Below, one piece after another: positions 1 to 11,006 of a DNA stretch of 64,000 nt. Within the stretch, counting starts at the first letter, position 1. Each line of letters opens with the position of its first letter. This DNA comes from Rhizomys pruinosus (taxonomy: Eukaryota > Chordata > Mammalia > Rodentia > Spalacidae), in contig VZQC01013859.1 in assembly GCA_009823505.1 (NCBI GenBank), forward strand, positions 3,014,599 through 3,078,598, read 5' to 3'. Under the pieces are notes generated by a model that worked only from the letters and a program-made list of their open reading frames with translations, searched no databases and was not told the origin of the DNA. The translations under genes were made by a program, and so were the position numbers.

Positions 1-780
1 CCACGGCTCCCTACTTGCGGCAGAGGGTTGGCTGGTGGAAGATGCCTGCCAGCTTACTACTTCTACACCGCCGCACCAAGGTGCAGGCACTAGCACCGGC
101 CCCCTCGGTTACCAGCACAAAAGAGACTGGACCGTCCCGCCCACGGTCCCCCTTATCCTCAGGCAGGGCAGCAGATGCCTCTGCCCAGGTGGTAACTTAC
201 TCTCGCCCGCACCAAGTTGCAGGGTTCTAGCACCGACCCCTCTGGGTCCCAGCACAAAAGAGACTAGGACCGTCTTGCCCACCAATGGGCCCCTACCTGC
301 GGCCGATGGTGGTGGCAGAGGCCAGGATGCTTCTCCCTGCCCAGTTAACTTTTGACTCCCGCCAGCCACCAAGCGGCAGCCCACCCGCACCGGCCCCTCT
401 GGTCCCAGAACAAAAGACACTAGGGACGTCCCCGCCCACGGCCCCCTACCTGCAGGGCCGACGGCAGCAGAAGATGAATCTGCCAAGGTAAATACTCACA
501 CCCCCGCACCAAGGTTGAAGGACACTACAACGGCCCCTAGGTCCAAGCACACAACAGAGGACTGGGACCGTCCCAAGCACAAGGCAACACACTAACTCAG
601 GCAGGAGCGGGCGGGGCAGATTGCGAACAAGGTAAAAACTACTACCGAACCACACACAGGTTGCAGGCCAATAGAACGGCCATATGGCTCCCAGCACAAA
701 AGAGACTGGAACGTTCCACACACGCGGCCCCCTACCTGCGGCAGAGGAGGCAGATTGCCTGCCCAGGTAACTACTCCAGG
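1..780. repeat. GC-rich tandem array, unit about 143 bp, five-plus copies
   Basis: The block tacctgcgg (or a close variant) recurs at 12, 152, 294, 447, 590 and 733, giving spacings of 140 to 153 bp. Each unit also carries a cccaggtaact-like block, a ccgcaccaaggt-like block and agcacaaaagagactgg. Copies differ by perhaps 15-25% by eye. The array stops inside the sixth unit near 775 and passes into AT-rich DNA; its left end lies outside the window. Rodent L1 promoters are made of tandem monomers, but no L1 ORF1 follows here, so a satellite or another 5' leader is equally possible. The family is not recognised. Confidence 0.85.
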
Positions 781-1090
781 CCTTGAAGTTCTAACAAAAA
801 AAAACTTGCTCCGATAAATTGTCTTTTTAAGGACCATTTTTAAAATTCTCTTTAACAACATGAATTGATATTTGGTTCAATTTAAATGGGATAATTTTTG
901 AAAAAAACTGTTTTTCTGTTTTTTTACGTTTTCTTTAAGCCCAATCTCAATCTGTGTGTATGTGTGATTGAATGTGAGTTCCCGTTTTTAATTCATTATA
1001 ATCCTACAGTTTTAAATCTATTTAGCTGACTATAAAAAAAAATAGATTCAATTCATTAGGAACCTGTTTTTTGCTTTATACCCCTTGTGT
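781..1090. other. AT-rich DNA with no recognised feature
   Basis: Low-complexity A/T-rich sequence with short homopolymers. No gene, SINE or LTR is seen. Confidence 0.5.
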
Positions 1091-1100
1091 TAACAATTTT

Positions 1101-1107
1101 ATTTTCC

Positions 1108-1138
<31 letters not shown>

Positions 1139-1297
1139 TTTTGGTCTTTTTGATGACAGGGTCCTCCCTGTAGCCCTCGCTGTCCTGGAATCACTCTGTA
1201 GACCCGGCTGGCCTGAATCACAAAGATCCGCATGTCTTTGCCTCCCCAGTGCTAGGATATTATAAAGGCGGTGTGCCACTACCACCGGGGCCAGTGC
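1101..1297 (-). repeat. B1 SINE with TTTA-rich tail
   Basis: B1 is a 7SL RNA-derived Pol III SINE mobilised by L1. The complement of the B1 right end (tctttttgatgacagggtc) follows a TTTA-rich tail. The insertion is flanked by the direct repeat taacaatttt at 1091-1100 and 1298-1307. Several small deletions mark it as aged. Confidence 0.9.
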
Positions 1298-1307
1298 TAA
1301 CAATTTT

Positions 1308-2215
1308 TAATTGGGTTTATAGTATGTATATTATTCAGTTTAATGATAGATTATTGTTAATTATATTAGTAATTGTTATTGATATTTACAGTTAATGTTT
1401 ATTGAATTATAATTATTAATCATAATTGATAAAATTAGTCTAATGGTAACTTGTTCATTGTTGTTGGCTTTTATTATTGGCAATTATTATTCATAATAAT
1501 TTATTAATGATTGTTGTGACTCATAATAATTGGTTACTTTTACTACTTATTGATAATTAATAATAATTAATAATGGTTTAATTGTTGTGGTTATGAATAA
1601 CTATTATTCTTCCAAAGTCCTATAAGCTAGGCCAAGATGGATCAGTCCAATACTACAAAAAACTTTGTCCTGTCTACTTTTTGGAATCCTCAATCTTAGA
1701 TTTGTAAATAGCATAGGGACAGTTAGGCTTAGCAGAGGGCCAGCTTAGGAGTAATTAACAGAAGGGACAGGGTAGGGAAAGAATAGTAAAATTTAAAAGA
1801 TTAAATTTTTTAATTCATTTAATAAATGGCAAATGGTTTGAAAATGGGCCTAAGAGGTGGTATATGGATCTCAGCTGTTTTTATGTGTTACTAGGACACT
1901 TTCTTCTAATTATGTAAAAAAGAACCCTCCTATAACAAATTATAACACATTTCCTGTTTTCCTCATTGGACAACAAACAAACAATATGCCTTTCTTCTCT
2001 TACAGGTCATCCTAACAAATCTTTCTTATGTATGTATGTATGTTGTGGGCGCGCACCGTGTGTTATGGATTGTGTTGTGTTACTTGTTTTCTAAGTAAAT
2101 TTAATGTTAATAGCCATCGGATACATGTAAAGTAATAAATAAAAAAACACATTGCCTCTGAGTTGTGGATGTGGGCCCTTCCTTCTCAAGATGGGCAAAT
2201 TTATATTAAACAGTC
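1308..2215. other. AT-rich intergenic DNA
   Basis: 1310-1610 is almost wholly TAAT/ATTA-type low-complexity sequence. 1620-2215 has no recognisable gene or repeat apart from a short TGTA run near 2030. Confidence 0.5.
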
Positions 2216-2231
2216 AAAACAATTCAATTTC

Positions 2232-2522
2232 TTTTTTTTTTTTAATTTTTTTATTTATTATTTTTATGTGTATGAATGTTTTTTTTTTTTTCATTTTTTT
2301 TCTGTATGTGTATGAATATACTGTCAGCATGCAGGTCTGTGCACCCGTGCTGTGCAACGCCGTCGAGGTCAGAAGAGGGTGTCGGATTCCCCTGGAACTG
2401 GAGTTCTCTTGGAATTGGAGTTTCAGACGGTTCTCGGCCACCATGTGGGTGCTGGGGATCGAAACCGGGTCCTCTGTAAGGCGGTCGGCGCTCTTAACCG
2501 CTAGGTCATCTCTCCAGCCCCA
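2232..2522 (-). repeat. B2 SINE, internally duplicated subfamily
   Basis: B2 is a tRNA-derived Pol III SINE. The complement of its head (ggctggagagatgacctagcgg) is at the right end and a T-rich tail at the left. The perfect 16-bp target-site duplication aaaacaattcaatttc lies at 2216-2231 and 2523-2538. The body contains ggaactggagtt and ggaattggagtt in tandem, an internal duplication shared by other copies here. The tail region is expanded and partly repeated. Confidence 0.95.
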
Positions 2523-2539
2523 AAAACAATTCAATTTCA

Positions 2540-4231
2540 ACAAAGTTTAAGGGTTATCTATTAAAAATTTTAAAATAATGGGTCTACTCTGCCACTTACT
2601 GGTTACACTCTTTCAACATCTAAAAGATACAACCAGGTTTTCATTGTATTAAAGTGATAATAAGTTTTGGGATATTTGGGAATAAAAAATAAAAGGTATA
2701 AAATTTAAAAATTTAAAAAATAAAATAAAATTGAATTCAAATTAACATCACTGCGGAATTCGCAGCTGCCATTTTTAAATTTTTTGCATGCATACAGGCT
2801 ATGCTTGCATTTTGTTCAGATGACCAGTGGGTAGCTGGTGTTGAGGCCTGCATTTCATTTGGGTGACCAGTCGGTTTGGAAAAAGGCTCCCTTTGCGGAC
2901 CACCAACCTGGGAAGCTGGTGTGAAATTCCTGTCCTGGGCTTGGGCAGGTGGAAAGTTATGGCCAAAAGTGGGAAATGTGTCTTGTTGTCCCAGGCTAAG
3001 GACCCAAGTAGGAAGTTACCTCTCCCGTCGGGTCACAGAAGTGACCAACTGACCTCTACGCAATGAGGCCAGTTCCCCACAATGTCCAAAAAGTGGGCAC
3101 TGTGATTCTCTCTCCCCTTAGCAGGACTGCAATGCACCTGTTTGTGACAAAGGAAGCTTCCTAGAAGCTCCCACAAAAACAAACAAACAAAAAAACAAAA
3201 AATCAAGATGGTTATGATGGTAACAACATCTCATGGGGCATATCTAGCCAGTGTTTATTAACTGATGGGCATAAGAACTGTAAAAGAAAATTTTATTAAG
3301 AGCTAGATATTGAAAAATCTTTAAAGCAGGTTTTCATGCCAGGCCTGGAGAAGGCCAAGAGCTTGGAGGAAGATAGTTATTAAAATCCACTTTGTAAGGT
3401 TTGCAGTTTAAAATGGTAATGCATTTGAACTAATTGGGAATATAAAATGTTAATTGTTTTATTGTAATCTCTATTGAATTTCCAACAATAACTTTGGGGT
3501 TAAGGTACACAAATGGTCTCTATATTTTTCTGTGTTACACAGTATCACCTTGTAACATTTTTCCTTTACTTGTAGGACAATTTAAAGGAATTAAGTTTAA
3601 GTTCACTTCCCAATTAAGCATACAGTCAATGATAAATTGGGTAAATTTGATGAAAACTTACACCTTGGCTCCTGTTTATGGGTATGTGTAATACAACTTA
3701 GGCATCTATAGGTCAAAACATAAAAATTTCAAAAACAAAAAGAGGGAGGTGGTATAATATTCCTACTGTATTCCAAACCTTTTGATAAATTTTCAATTTT
3801 GAGGTCTTGAAACTAACAATAGGTGATTTGTATGTTCCCACAGGTAAAAACACCAACCTAAATGCCTGAAAATGTACAACTTTTGGCTGTGCAGGATGGA
3901 CTGGGAAATGCCAGCAGAGAGGCTGACCCATCTGAACATTAAAGAAAAAGGAACCTCAGATTGCCTGAGTCACAGACACTGAGCATCTCTCTGAATTCTA
4001 TTTCGGATAGCTGTTTATAATGTGGTCTAATGAAGTTTACCTTCCAAATGCTGAGAAACCTTCCTACCTCTTCCCTTTTATAGGAAAAAGAAAAATATGA
4101 TGGTAATGAAGTCATTCCCTAACTGTAAATTAGAGCCAACTGATATAGTGGTAATTTCTTATAAAACGGGTATAATTACCTTCTTTAAGTGACCAATAGA
4201 CATAGGAACTGTGAAAGGATAATTCTCTATT
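2540..4231. other. Unassigned AT-rich DNA, possible retroelement interior
   Basis: No long reading frame, SINE or known gene is seen. 2820-3150 is more GC-rich and has gtgaccagt-type short repeats. Because an LTR-like block ends the region at 5944, part of this stretch may be decayed internal sequence of an LTR element; that is inference only. Confidence 0.3.
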
Positions 4232-4246
4232 TAGAGCCAAATATAT

Positions 4247-4410
4247 ATACTTACCTGGCAGGGGAGATACCATGATCACGAAGGTGGTTTTCCCAGGGCG
4301 AGGCTTATCCATTGCACTCCGGATGTGCTGACCCCTGCGATTTCCCCAAATGTGGGAAACTCGACTGCATAATTTGTGGTAGTGGGGGACTGCGTTCGCG
4401 CTCTCCCCTG
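4247..4410 (+). pseudogene. Full-length retroposed U1 snRNA copy
   Basis: The 164 bases match vertebrate U1 snRNA end to end. They begin with the 5' splice-site recognition sequence atacttacctg and include the Sm-site block aatttgtgg at 4371-4379. I see one difference from the human sequence as I recall it, t to c at 4403 in the last stem. U1 RNA defines 5' splice sites within the U1 snRNP. This copy has the marks of L1-driven retroposition: a nine-A tail at 4411-4419 and the perfect 14-bp duplication tagagccaaatata at 4232-4245 and 4420-4433. The upstream DNA is AT-rich with no obvious snRNA promoter element, so a processed pseudogene is more likely than an expressed gene. The near-perfect match suggests a recent insertion. 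Confidence 0.95.
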
Positions 4411-4433
4411 AAAAAAAAATAGAGCCAAATATA

Positions 4434-5670
4434 AAAAAGTCTTTATAAGCTGTGTAATTAAGCAAATATATATTAATGCAGGAGGGCTCTGATATCAGCA
4501 ATGGATTATTCTGCCAAGGAGATGTTGGCTAGGGGATCCAAGCCCCCCAAATTATAAAGGCCTTTTCCTATAAAAATGGGATATCTGCAAGGAGAAAGGC
4601 AGTAAGTCCCTGTTGTTGAAGACCTGGTGTAAGCATGAAAAAATGTTTTGAGACATCGCTTGCTAATGTACAGTTGGCCTCTGAAATGCCAGAGAACGTT
4701 ACCAAAGGCCACTAATGCAATAAAGCAAAATATTGGTCTCTTTGAGTCAAGCAAGACTCCTCTGTCAGTATCAGCTACACCTCAACTGCCTGGAGATACT
4801 GTGCAACAGTGGCAGCCATGTGTCTATATATATATCTCAGATCTAATTGGCTATTATCTCTCTCCTTGGAGGAATAATTCAAGGCTGATGCCACAAGCTT
4901 ACATCCTCTAGTGGTTAGGAGATGATATAAGCCACAATAAGAACTTGTCACCCTTTATAGAGAAAGCACAGTTTGTGGATTAGCATACTATCCAAGCATC
5001 TGTGTCTATGCTCACAGCTTAGCTTGCCATAATAGTTAGTACTGTTTAAATGCCTGTTTAAATGCCTGTACATCTAATTGCTTGTGCTTTTTTAGTAGGA
5101 TTAAAAAGATATCCTGGATAAGCTGTCAACCCCTGAAGGGAAACAACCTGAACAGTGCAAAATGACATCTCCAGAGAAAATAGACTGCTTTGCTTCTCAC
5201 CCACTTGTGCCCCTTTCCCAAATCCTAGGGAACAACTTGTGGAAGAGGAGGCATGGTAGAATGTAAGGGCTGTGGAGAGATTGGGGTGAATTGTGAGACT
5301 ATAGCAATATAGGCTGGACTCTTATTTGATCAACATGCTTGTGCATACAAGCTTCTCCAATTGGACTATGGGAACCTTGGGTTGTTCAAAATATGGACAT
5401 AGATACTTGCTAATTGGTTTTACATGAATGTTACTTACATTCATTGCTTATGCTTGACAGTCAGCTTACTTCATGGTTGGGACTTTTGGATATTAACTGG
5501 CCTTAGTGTGAAAATAAAGTTTCAGGTCTGACCTGCCCCCACTGCCTAGCCCTCAAAACAGGCTTGAGCAGCTGGCTATTCAAAACTCAGGTTACTTTGG
5601 GTTGTTAGCCTCACCCATGGGCTCCCCTGACTCTCAGAAAAATTAAAAAAATAAAATTAAAAGGGTGAGA
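4434..5670 (+). other. Retroelement-like interior preceding an LTR-like block
   Basis: 4920-5270 is homologous to 53030-53335 (shared blocks such as cacttgtgcccctttcc and ggtagaatgtaagggctg). 5285-5460 is homologous to the 3' end of the L1 at 37434-37600. No intact frame remains. A purine-rich run (aaaagggtgaga) lies directly before 5671, where an LTR polypurine tract would be expected. The family is not identified. Confidence 0.45.
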
Positions 5671-5944
5671 TGTGGGAAAACTTAGTTAAGATGGGTTGGA
5701 TTCTAAGCTAGTGGTACCTCCCTGGCCACACCCATGGGGTGGGGTATAGTGATGAAAAGATTTAGCATTCAGCCCTGAGAATTGAGTCATGATGGATATT
5801 TAAGCAGACATGTTGGAATAAAATCTCTCTCTGCATTTGAACCTCAACCTGCATACACGTGGTGTGCTTTCCTGTGCGGGCTTTCCACATGGGTTGTCCT
5901 AGGCTTAAGTGGGCCTTGCCACAAATCTCGGTGGCGACACCACA
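5671..5944 (+). repeat. Candidate solo or 3' LTR
   Basis: The block starts with tgtgggaaaac after a polypurine-like run and ends in cgacaccaca, giving TG...CA ends about 274 bp apart. An AATAAA signal sits at 5817-5822, about 125 bp before the end, as expected for an R/U5 layout. No matching 5' LTR is seen in the window. Confidence 0.5.
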
Positions 5945-6027
5945 ATACTCATAACTTATTACTTATTAAAAAATAAAAATAAAAAACTGGAAAAAACCAA
6001 AAAGCAAAAAAAAATTAATTAATTACA

Positions 6028-6118
6028 TTTCAATCCCTTTTGTAATACTAGGAACTGAACCAAGTGCCTCACATGGTAGGAAAGAACTGCACCAATGAGC
6101 CATGTTCTCATACACACC
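6028..6118 (-). repeat. ID-like SINE fragment
   Basis: Complement of the BC1/ID tRNA-Ala-like body: aggaactgaaccaagtgcct, then gcaccaatgagccatg. Diverged. Confidence 0.5.
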
Positions 6119-6152
6119 TGAGCTGTGGGCTACATTCTGAAGCTTAAATAAT

Positions 6153-6265
6153 CTTTTTTTTTTGAGACAGGCTTCCACTGTTACCCATGCTGACCTCAAA
6201 ATTGTGATTCTTTTTCCTTTGCCTCCAGAGTAGCTGAGATAATGGCCACTTTCCCACATCTAGCT
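6153..6265 (-). repeat. Old B1 SINE
   Basis: tttgagacaggcttccactg begins a diverged complement of B1, ending near ccacatctagct. Confidence 0.6.
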
Positions 6266-6547
6266 AGTGTCTATCCTTTGAAAGCCAGAATGAGGTCATT
6301 AAGCAGAATGGGTGCCCTGGAGAAAACTACGAACAATTACCTTTCGGTTTCCTTTAATCTTTCTGTTACTTGCTCCATGACATCCTTCTAGAACCTGGAG
6401 ACTAACATGCTTATAAATATCTCAGGCCTTCCCTTTAAAAAAAAATTAAAGCACAGGTTCAGCTAGATCCTCTTGAAGACCTGCAAAGTGAACACAGTGG
6501 ATGTCTAACTGTATGTGCAGGGATTGCTTGCCTTTTAAAATTGAACA

Positions 6548-6645
6548 AGTGCCAGCCTGTTCTACATAGTGAGTTCCAGGATAGTTGGGGCTACAGGGAG
6601 ATACTGTCTCAAAAGAAGACAAACAAAGAACAATGAAAAAACCCA
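6548..6645 (+). repeat. B1 SINE, 5'-truncated
   Basis: The right half of B1 (gccagcctgttctacatagt through gatactgtctcaaaag) is present; the left half is absent. Confidence 0.75.
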
Positions 6646-7310
6646 AAATAAAAACCAAATAAAATTGAAAATTATTTAATTCAAAGAAGAGAATTTAGTC
6701 AGGGAATATTCAGAATAAATAATGAGCTAACCCAGTTAGCCTTTTTCCTTTCCTTATTTTGGCTGGGAATTGCTGGGCGAATTTCCCAGGAGCAAGAGTG
6801 AGAAGCCAGTCAAGAAAAATAGATTCTGCAGGAGAGAGAGAGCACCTGGGCAATCAAGAAGAAAGCCGCTCCTCCTTGGCCCATCTGGTTAGCTAATGCT
6901 GAGTGAAGGATTGCCCCCAAATGTGGCCTTTTAGAGCCATAATTCTATTGGCTCACACTGCTGTGGGAGAGGACTGGGCAGGGTTTAGCTGACCAGTCCT
7001 CTGTTTGTCTTGGCCTTGGCTGGTGTCATTCACTGGGAGGTTTTACAGGATAGAAGCTCCAAGCAAGCTTTCCTCATGTATATGTATGGAGGGCCCACGA
7101 GGTACACCTGGTTTCCTGTATGCTGGTTGTGCTTCTTACTACAGGTGTACTTCCTGCAGAGAACATTCTAAACAAGAGCCACATCCATGGATCCCCAAAA
7201 GTTCAGCCTTGGAAGTTACAGTCACTTTTGTCACAACCTACGTACAGTCTGACAAGATCAGTTTTGATGTAAGGAGAGCGGAAACAAACTCTTTTAAAAA
7301 ACGTTTATGT
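6646..7310. other. Unique DNA
   Basis: No repeat family or exon is recognised. A 103-codon frame at 7005-7316 has no recognisable domain and is treated as chance. Confidence 0.4.
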
Positions 7311-7329
7311 GTTTGAGTTAATGAGTTAA

Positions 7330-7547
7330 ATGGGTTAATGAGTATTTTGAGTGTTTTGCATGTATACACGTAAGTGTACCACGTGTGTGCAGTGCCTAGG
7401 GAAGCCATGAGAGGGCGTCAGATCCCCTGGAACTTGAGTTACTGAAGTTTATTTTAGTAACTGCTGTATAGGCGGTGGGAACTGAACCTGTGTGCTCTGT
7501 AAGAACAGCCAGTGTTTTTGACTGCAGAGCCATCTCTCCAGCTCTCA
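7330..7547 (-). repeat. B2/B3-type SINE
   Basis: The head complement ccatctctccagctc is at the right end, with ggcgtcagatcccctggaac in the body and a tail at the left. Diverged and lacking the internal duplication. Confidence 0.8.
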
Positions 7548-8008
7548 GGCTTTATCTCTTGATGAGGCACGGGAAGATTTTGTAAATGCCTAAGGTTAGC
7601 ACCCAAGGAGCCATGTGACCTTCTAGCTCTGTGTCTTTGGACTATGCAAACAGCAGTTTCCCAATAGAGAGCAGGTTTGCGGGGAGAGTGTAGAGTGAGG
7701 TGTTCTTCAGTGTCCCTTAAATCATAACCCGATGACAGTCACTGTGCACCTTGGTAATGGATTGCTTAAATCATGTCACATGTGTAAAAGGATTTGTTAA
7801 ATAAAAATGAAAACAAGAGTTAATCAAATTGTTTCTGACGAGACCAAGACAGTTCCACATCATCAAGCTGAAACTACACTGTTCATCTAACCTGAGAGAA
7901 TAGGATTAGAGAGATAGTGACCAGGTTTCTCAAGCAAACCAGTGTCAATTGGCATGGTTATGAAGTCCCCTTCTTCAAAAACAAACAAACAAACAAATAA
8001 ACAAACTG
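7548..8008. other. Unique DNA
   Basis: No recognisable gene or repeat apart from a CAAA run at 7978-8005. Confidence 0.4.
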
Positions 8009-8348
8009 CTGAATAGCTTCAGTTGTCAACATGACACACCTGATACAGGGAACTTCAACTAAGAGTTTTCTCCATCAACTTAGCCTGTGGCCAAGTCTTG
8101 AATGTTGAGTGAAGTGGGAGGGCCCAAGTGATCCTGGGTTATATAAGAAAGCAGGGAAATAAGCCACTAAGAAGTATTCCCCCATGGTCTGTACTTCAGT
8201 GCCTGCCTCCAGGTTCATGTCATGGATTCTTGCCCTAACCTCCCTCTGTGATGAACTGTGACCCGGGAGATATGAGATAAAACAAACCCTTTCCTGCCCG
8301 AGTTCATTTTTTGGTTGGTGGGGTTTTTTTTTTGTTTGTTTGTTTTTG

Positions 8349-8379
<31 letters not shown>

Positions 8380-8561
8380 GGTCTTTTTGAGACAGAGTTT
8401 GCCTATAGTCCCAGCTGTGCTGGAACTCACTATGTAGACCAGGCTGGTCTTGAACTCAGAGATCCATCTGCCTCTACCTTCTGAGTGCTGGGATTAAAGG
8501 TAGGTGCCACTCTGCCTGGCTAGTCAGTGTTTTGTCACAGCAATAGAAAATAACTAGGACA
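8009..8561 (+). repeat. ERVL-class LTR interrupted by a B1
   Basis: The element runs from cagttgtcaacatgacacac to the end tcacagcaatagaaaataac, a terminus shared with the MaLR LTRs in this window. An aaaacaaaccctttcctgcc block near 8280 matches the poly(A)-signal region of rodent copies, and gggttatataagaaagcagg lies near 8137. A B1 splits it at 8327-8521. The exact family name is uncertain; a rodent hAT-Charlie repeat was the alternative considered. Confidence 0.6.
8327..8521 (-). repeat. B1 SINE nested in LTR
   Basis: A TTTG-rich tail is followed by the B1 complement ttttgagacagagtttgcct and ends near ctctgcctggct. Confidence 0.9.
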
Positions 8562-8694
8562 CAAACAAATAAACAAACAAGCAAACAGGCTTAGAATAGC
8601 CTGAAGTTAACTAATCAGTTATTTTCCTCTATTACATCTGTTGGTCTTTCTCTTACAGGGAAACTATCTTGGAAATGACTGATCTATTAGACTT

Positions 8695-8850
8695 TTTACA
8701 TTTATTTAGTTAGCTATTTGTGTATGTGCATTTTACAGTTCATGTGTGGAGGTTCAGAAGACAACTTCTAGCAGTCAGTCTCCTTCTACATGTGGGGATT
8801 GAACTCAGGTCTTCAAAGCTGCACAAAACTTGAGCCATCTTGGCAGCCCA
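8695..8850 (-). repeat. B2-superfamily SINE, old
   Basis: ggggattgaactcaggtctt and gagccatcttggcagccc match the complement of a B2/B4-like head; the tail side is atgtgcattttacag. Strongly diverged. Confidence 0.6.
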
Positions 8851-9002
8851 TTAAACTTGTTTGAATCAGCTTGACAATGGAGTTTCCTCTGCTTTTTGTG
8901 CCACTAATCCTGTATGTGCTTGTTAACCAGTTTTTCATCTTCCTGCCTTTGCCTTATAAGGAAACTAGCTTGAAATGACCAGTCCATAGTTTTTTCCTCT
9001 TT

Positions 9003-9147
9003 TTGTTTTTTTTAAGACAGGATATGGCTTATCTTCAGATGACTTTTAGCTTGGTATGTAGCCAAGGACGAATGTGAATTTCTGATCCTCCTGCCTCTAC
9101 CTCCTGAGTTCTGGGATTGCAGGAGTGCCCCACCACCTCCAGGTTAT
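9003..9147 (-). repeat. Old B1 SINE
   Basis: ttaagacaggatatggctta through ctgggattgcaggagtgcc is a diverged B1 complement. Confidence 0.65.
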
Positions 9148-9339
9148 GACAAATCTACTGTGTGTTCTCTTTTTTTGCTTTCTTCACCCTTTTCTGTTTA
9201 TGAAGCCAGACTTCTCTGCTCAGCCCATGAGAACATTTACACTACTTTATGGAAAGAACTGTCAAATTGCAGAATCACAAATAAAGCCAGTAATACTAAG
9301 ATTATCTGAAAAACCATAGGGAAATGTATTATTTCATAA

Positions 9340-9468
9340 GCTTACTGCCTTTAATTCTAGCACTTGGGAGGCAGAGGCAGGTGGATCTTTGTGACTTCAA
9401 GGCCAGCCTGGTCTACAGAGTGAGTTCCAGGACAGCTGGGGCTACAGGGAGACCCTGTCTCGAAAAGA
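9340..9468 (+). repeat. B1 SINE
   Basis: tgcctttaattctagcactt through ccctgtctcgaaaag. The first bases of B1 are missing, and a TA microsatellite has grown in place of the A-tail. Confidence 0.9.
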
Positions 9469-9484
9469 ATATATATATATATAT

Positions 9485-9526
<42 letters not shown>
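9469..9526. repeat. (TA)n microsatellite
   Basis: About 58 bp of almost pure TA with one GATA interruption. Confidence 0.95.
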
Positions 9527-9527
<1 letters not shown>

Positions 9528-9531
9528 GTAT

Positions 9532-9755
9532 GGGGCTGGAGAGATGACTCAGTGGTTAAGAGCACCGGAGGCTCTTGCAGAGGACCTGGGTTCAAATCCC
9601 AGTACCCATATGGTAGCTAACAACTGTCCCAACTCCAGTTCTAGGGGATCCAATGCCCTCTTCTGACCACTAATGCATGACATGGGTGCACTTACATACC
9701 TGCAGGCAATACAGTCATAAACATAAAATAAAAACAATAAAAATTTTAAAAACCA
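9532..9755 (+). repeat. B2 SINE
   Basis: Full-length: gggctggagagatgactcag head, ccagttctaggggatccaat body, A-rich tail. It lacks the internal duplication. Confidence 0.93.
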
Positions 9756-10349
9756 TTAAAAAACTACAAATGTAATATTTATTGTGGTGTGTGTACAGAT
9801 GAAGTCTATCTAGTAAAAATCTTGGTGCCAGGCAAGGGAAACCTCCCTTCACGTTGTTGGTCAGAGTAGTCAAAGAGATTCTTAAAATAATATAGGCAAT
9901 TGCCACAGCCCTTAATTTCCACCAGATCTTGAAGGTAAGGCCCCATTGATACACTATATGCTTTGGGCATAGGACTTGGAGCAATTGAGGTGGTGCTGAC
10001 CTAGAAGCCTCTTCCCTAAAGACTATCTCTCATAGTATCAGATGGTGCTATGCAAGCTGCCAAGAGAAAAAAAAAAAAAAGAAAGCGATGTTTCTACACA
10101 GCAGTAAAGCCCATAAACCATGATGGCAGCTCAGCAATTATCTCTGTTGGTTCAATAGTAGAACTTTTAGTGACTAGCTGTCTAATTGGACTTAAGGCCT
10201 GCTTACTAGAAGGTAATCCATGCCTGCTACTGTAAACATAGCCAAGTCCATATGGTTGGAGAGGTACTAGACTCTGGAAAAGAACCTGTTACTGCCACTT
10301 TCCTAAACCAGTATAATTTCTCACTATAGCCTAAACACTTCTCTTTCTC
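9756..10349. other. Unique DNA
   Basis: No gene, exon or repeat is recognised; a short A-run lies at 10066-10080. Confidence 0.4.
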
Positions 10350-10510
10350 TCTCTCTTTTTTTTTTTTGGCTTTTTGAGACAATGTTTCCCTGTAGCCCCA
10401 GCTGTCCTGGAATTCACTCTGTAGACCAGGCTGGCCTTGACCTCACAGAGATCCACCTGTCTCTGCCTCCCAAGTGCTAGGATTAAAGGTTTGCACCACC
10501 ACACCTGGCT
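10350..10510 (-). repeat. B1 SINE
   Basis: ctttttgagacaatgtttcc through accaccacacctggct. Nearly full length. Confidence 0.93.
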
Positions 10511-10541
10511 AGAAAGCACTCTTAAATACAAAGAAATACCT

Positions 10542-10793
10542 GGGCTGGAGAGATGGCTCACTGGTTAAGAGCACTGACTGCTCTTGGAGAGGACCCTAGT
10601 TCGAATCCCAGCACCCACATGGCGGCTAAGAACCATCTTAGGCTGGGCGTGGTGGCGCATGCCTTTAATCCCAGCACTTTTGAAGCAGAGACAGGCAGAT
10701 CTCTGTGAGTTCAAGGCCAGCCTGGTCTACATAGTGAGCTCCAGGCTAGCTGGGACTAAAGGGAGACACTGTCTCAAAAATACAAAAAAAAAA
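10542..10793 (+). repeat. Composite SINE: B2 head joined to B1
   Basis: 10542-10640 is a B2 head ending ggctaagaaccatctta. It passes without a tail into a B1 that starts ggctgggcgtggtgg at 10641 and ends in an A-tail. No B2 remainder follows, so the B1 is not simply nested. The same B2 breakpoint is used at 33318-33578 and 16762-16962. Confidence 0.85.
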
Positions 10794-11006
10794 TCTCAAA
10801 ATGTAATAATGGGAGATCATTAATAGAGTGATCATCAAACAAGAAGCTTAAATAAATTGTGGAGTTAACTTGCAGGGTCCATCAAATTGACTTGAGATAT
10901 CTATAGAATAATATTATACCTAGCAGTTATGGAAAGCATATTTTTTTTAGTAACTCATGAAACAGTCTCCAGAATACATCAGATTTAGGGCACAAAGCAA
11001 GACTTT

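Noticed and set aside
1..780. CpG island with promoter of a gene
   Set aside because: The GC richness comes from tandem repeat units and no exon follows.
8009..8561. Rodent hAT-Charlie DNA transposon
   Set aside because: The terminus matches the MaLR/ERVL LTR ends in this window, and a poly(A)-region block is present; an LTR is the better reading, though not certain.
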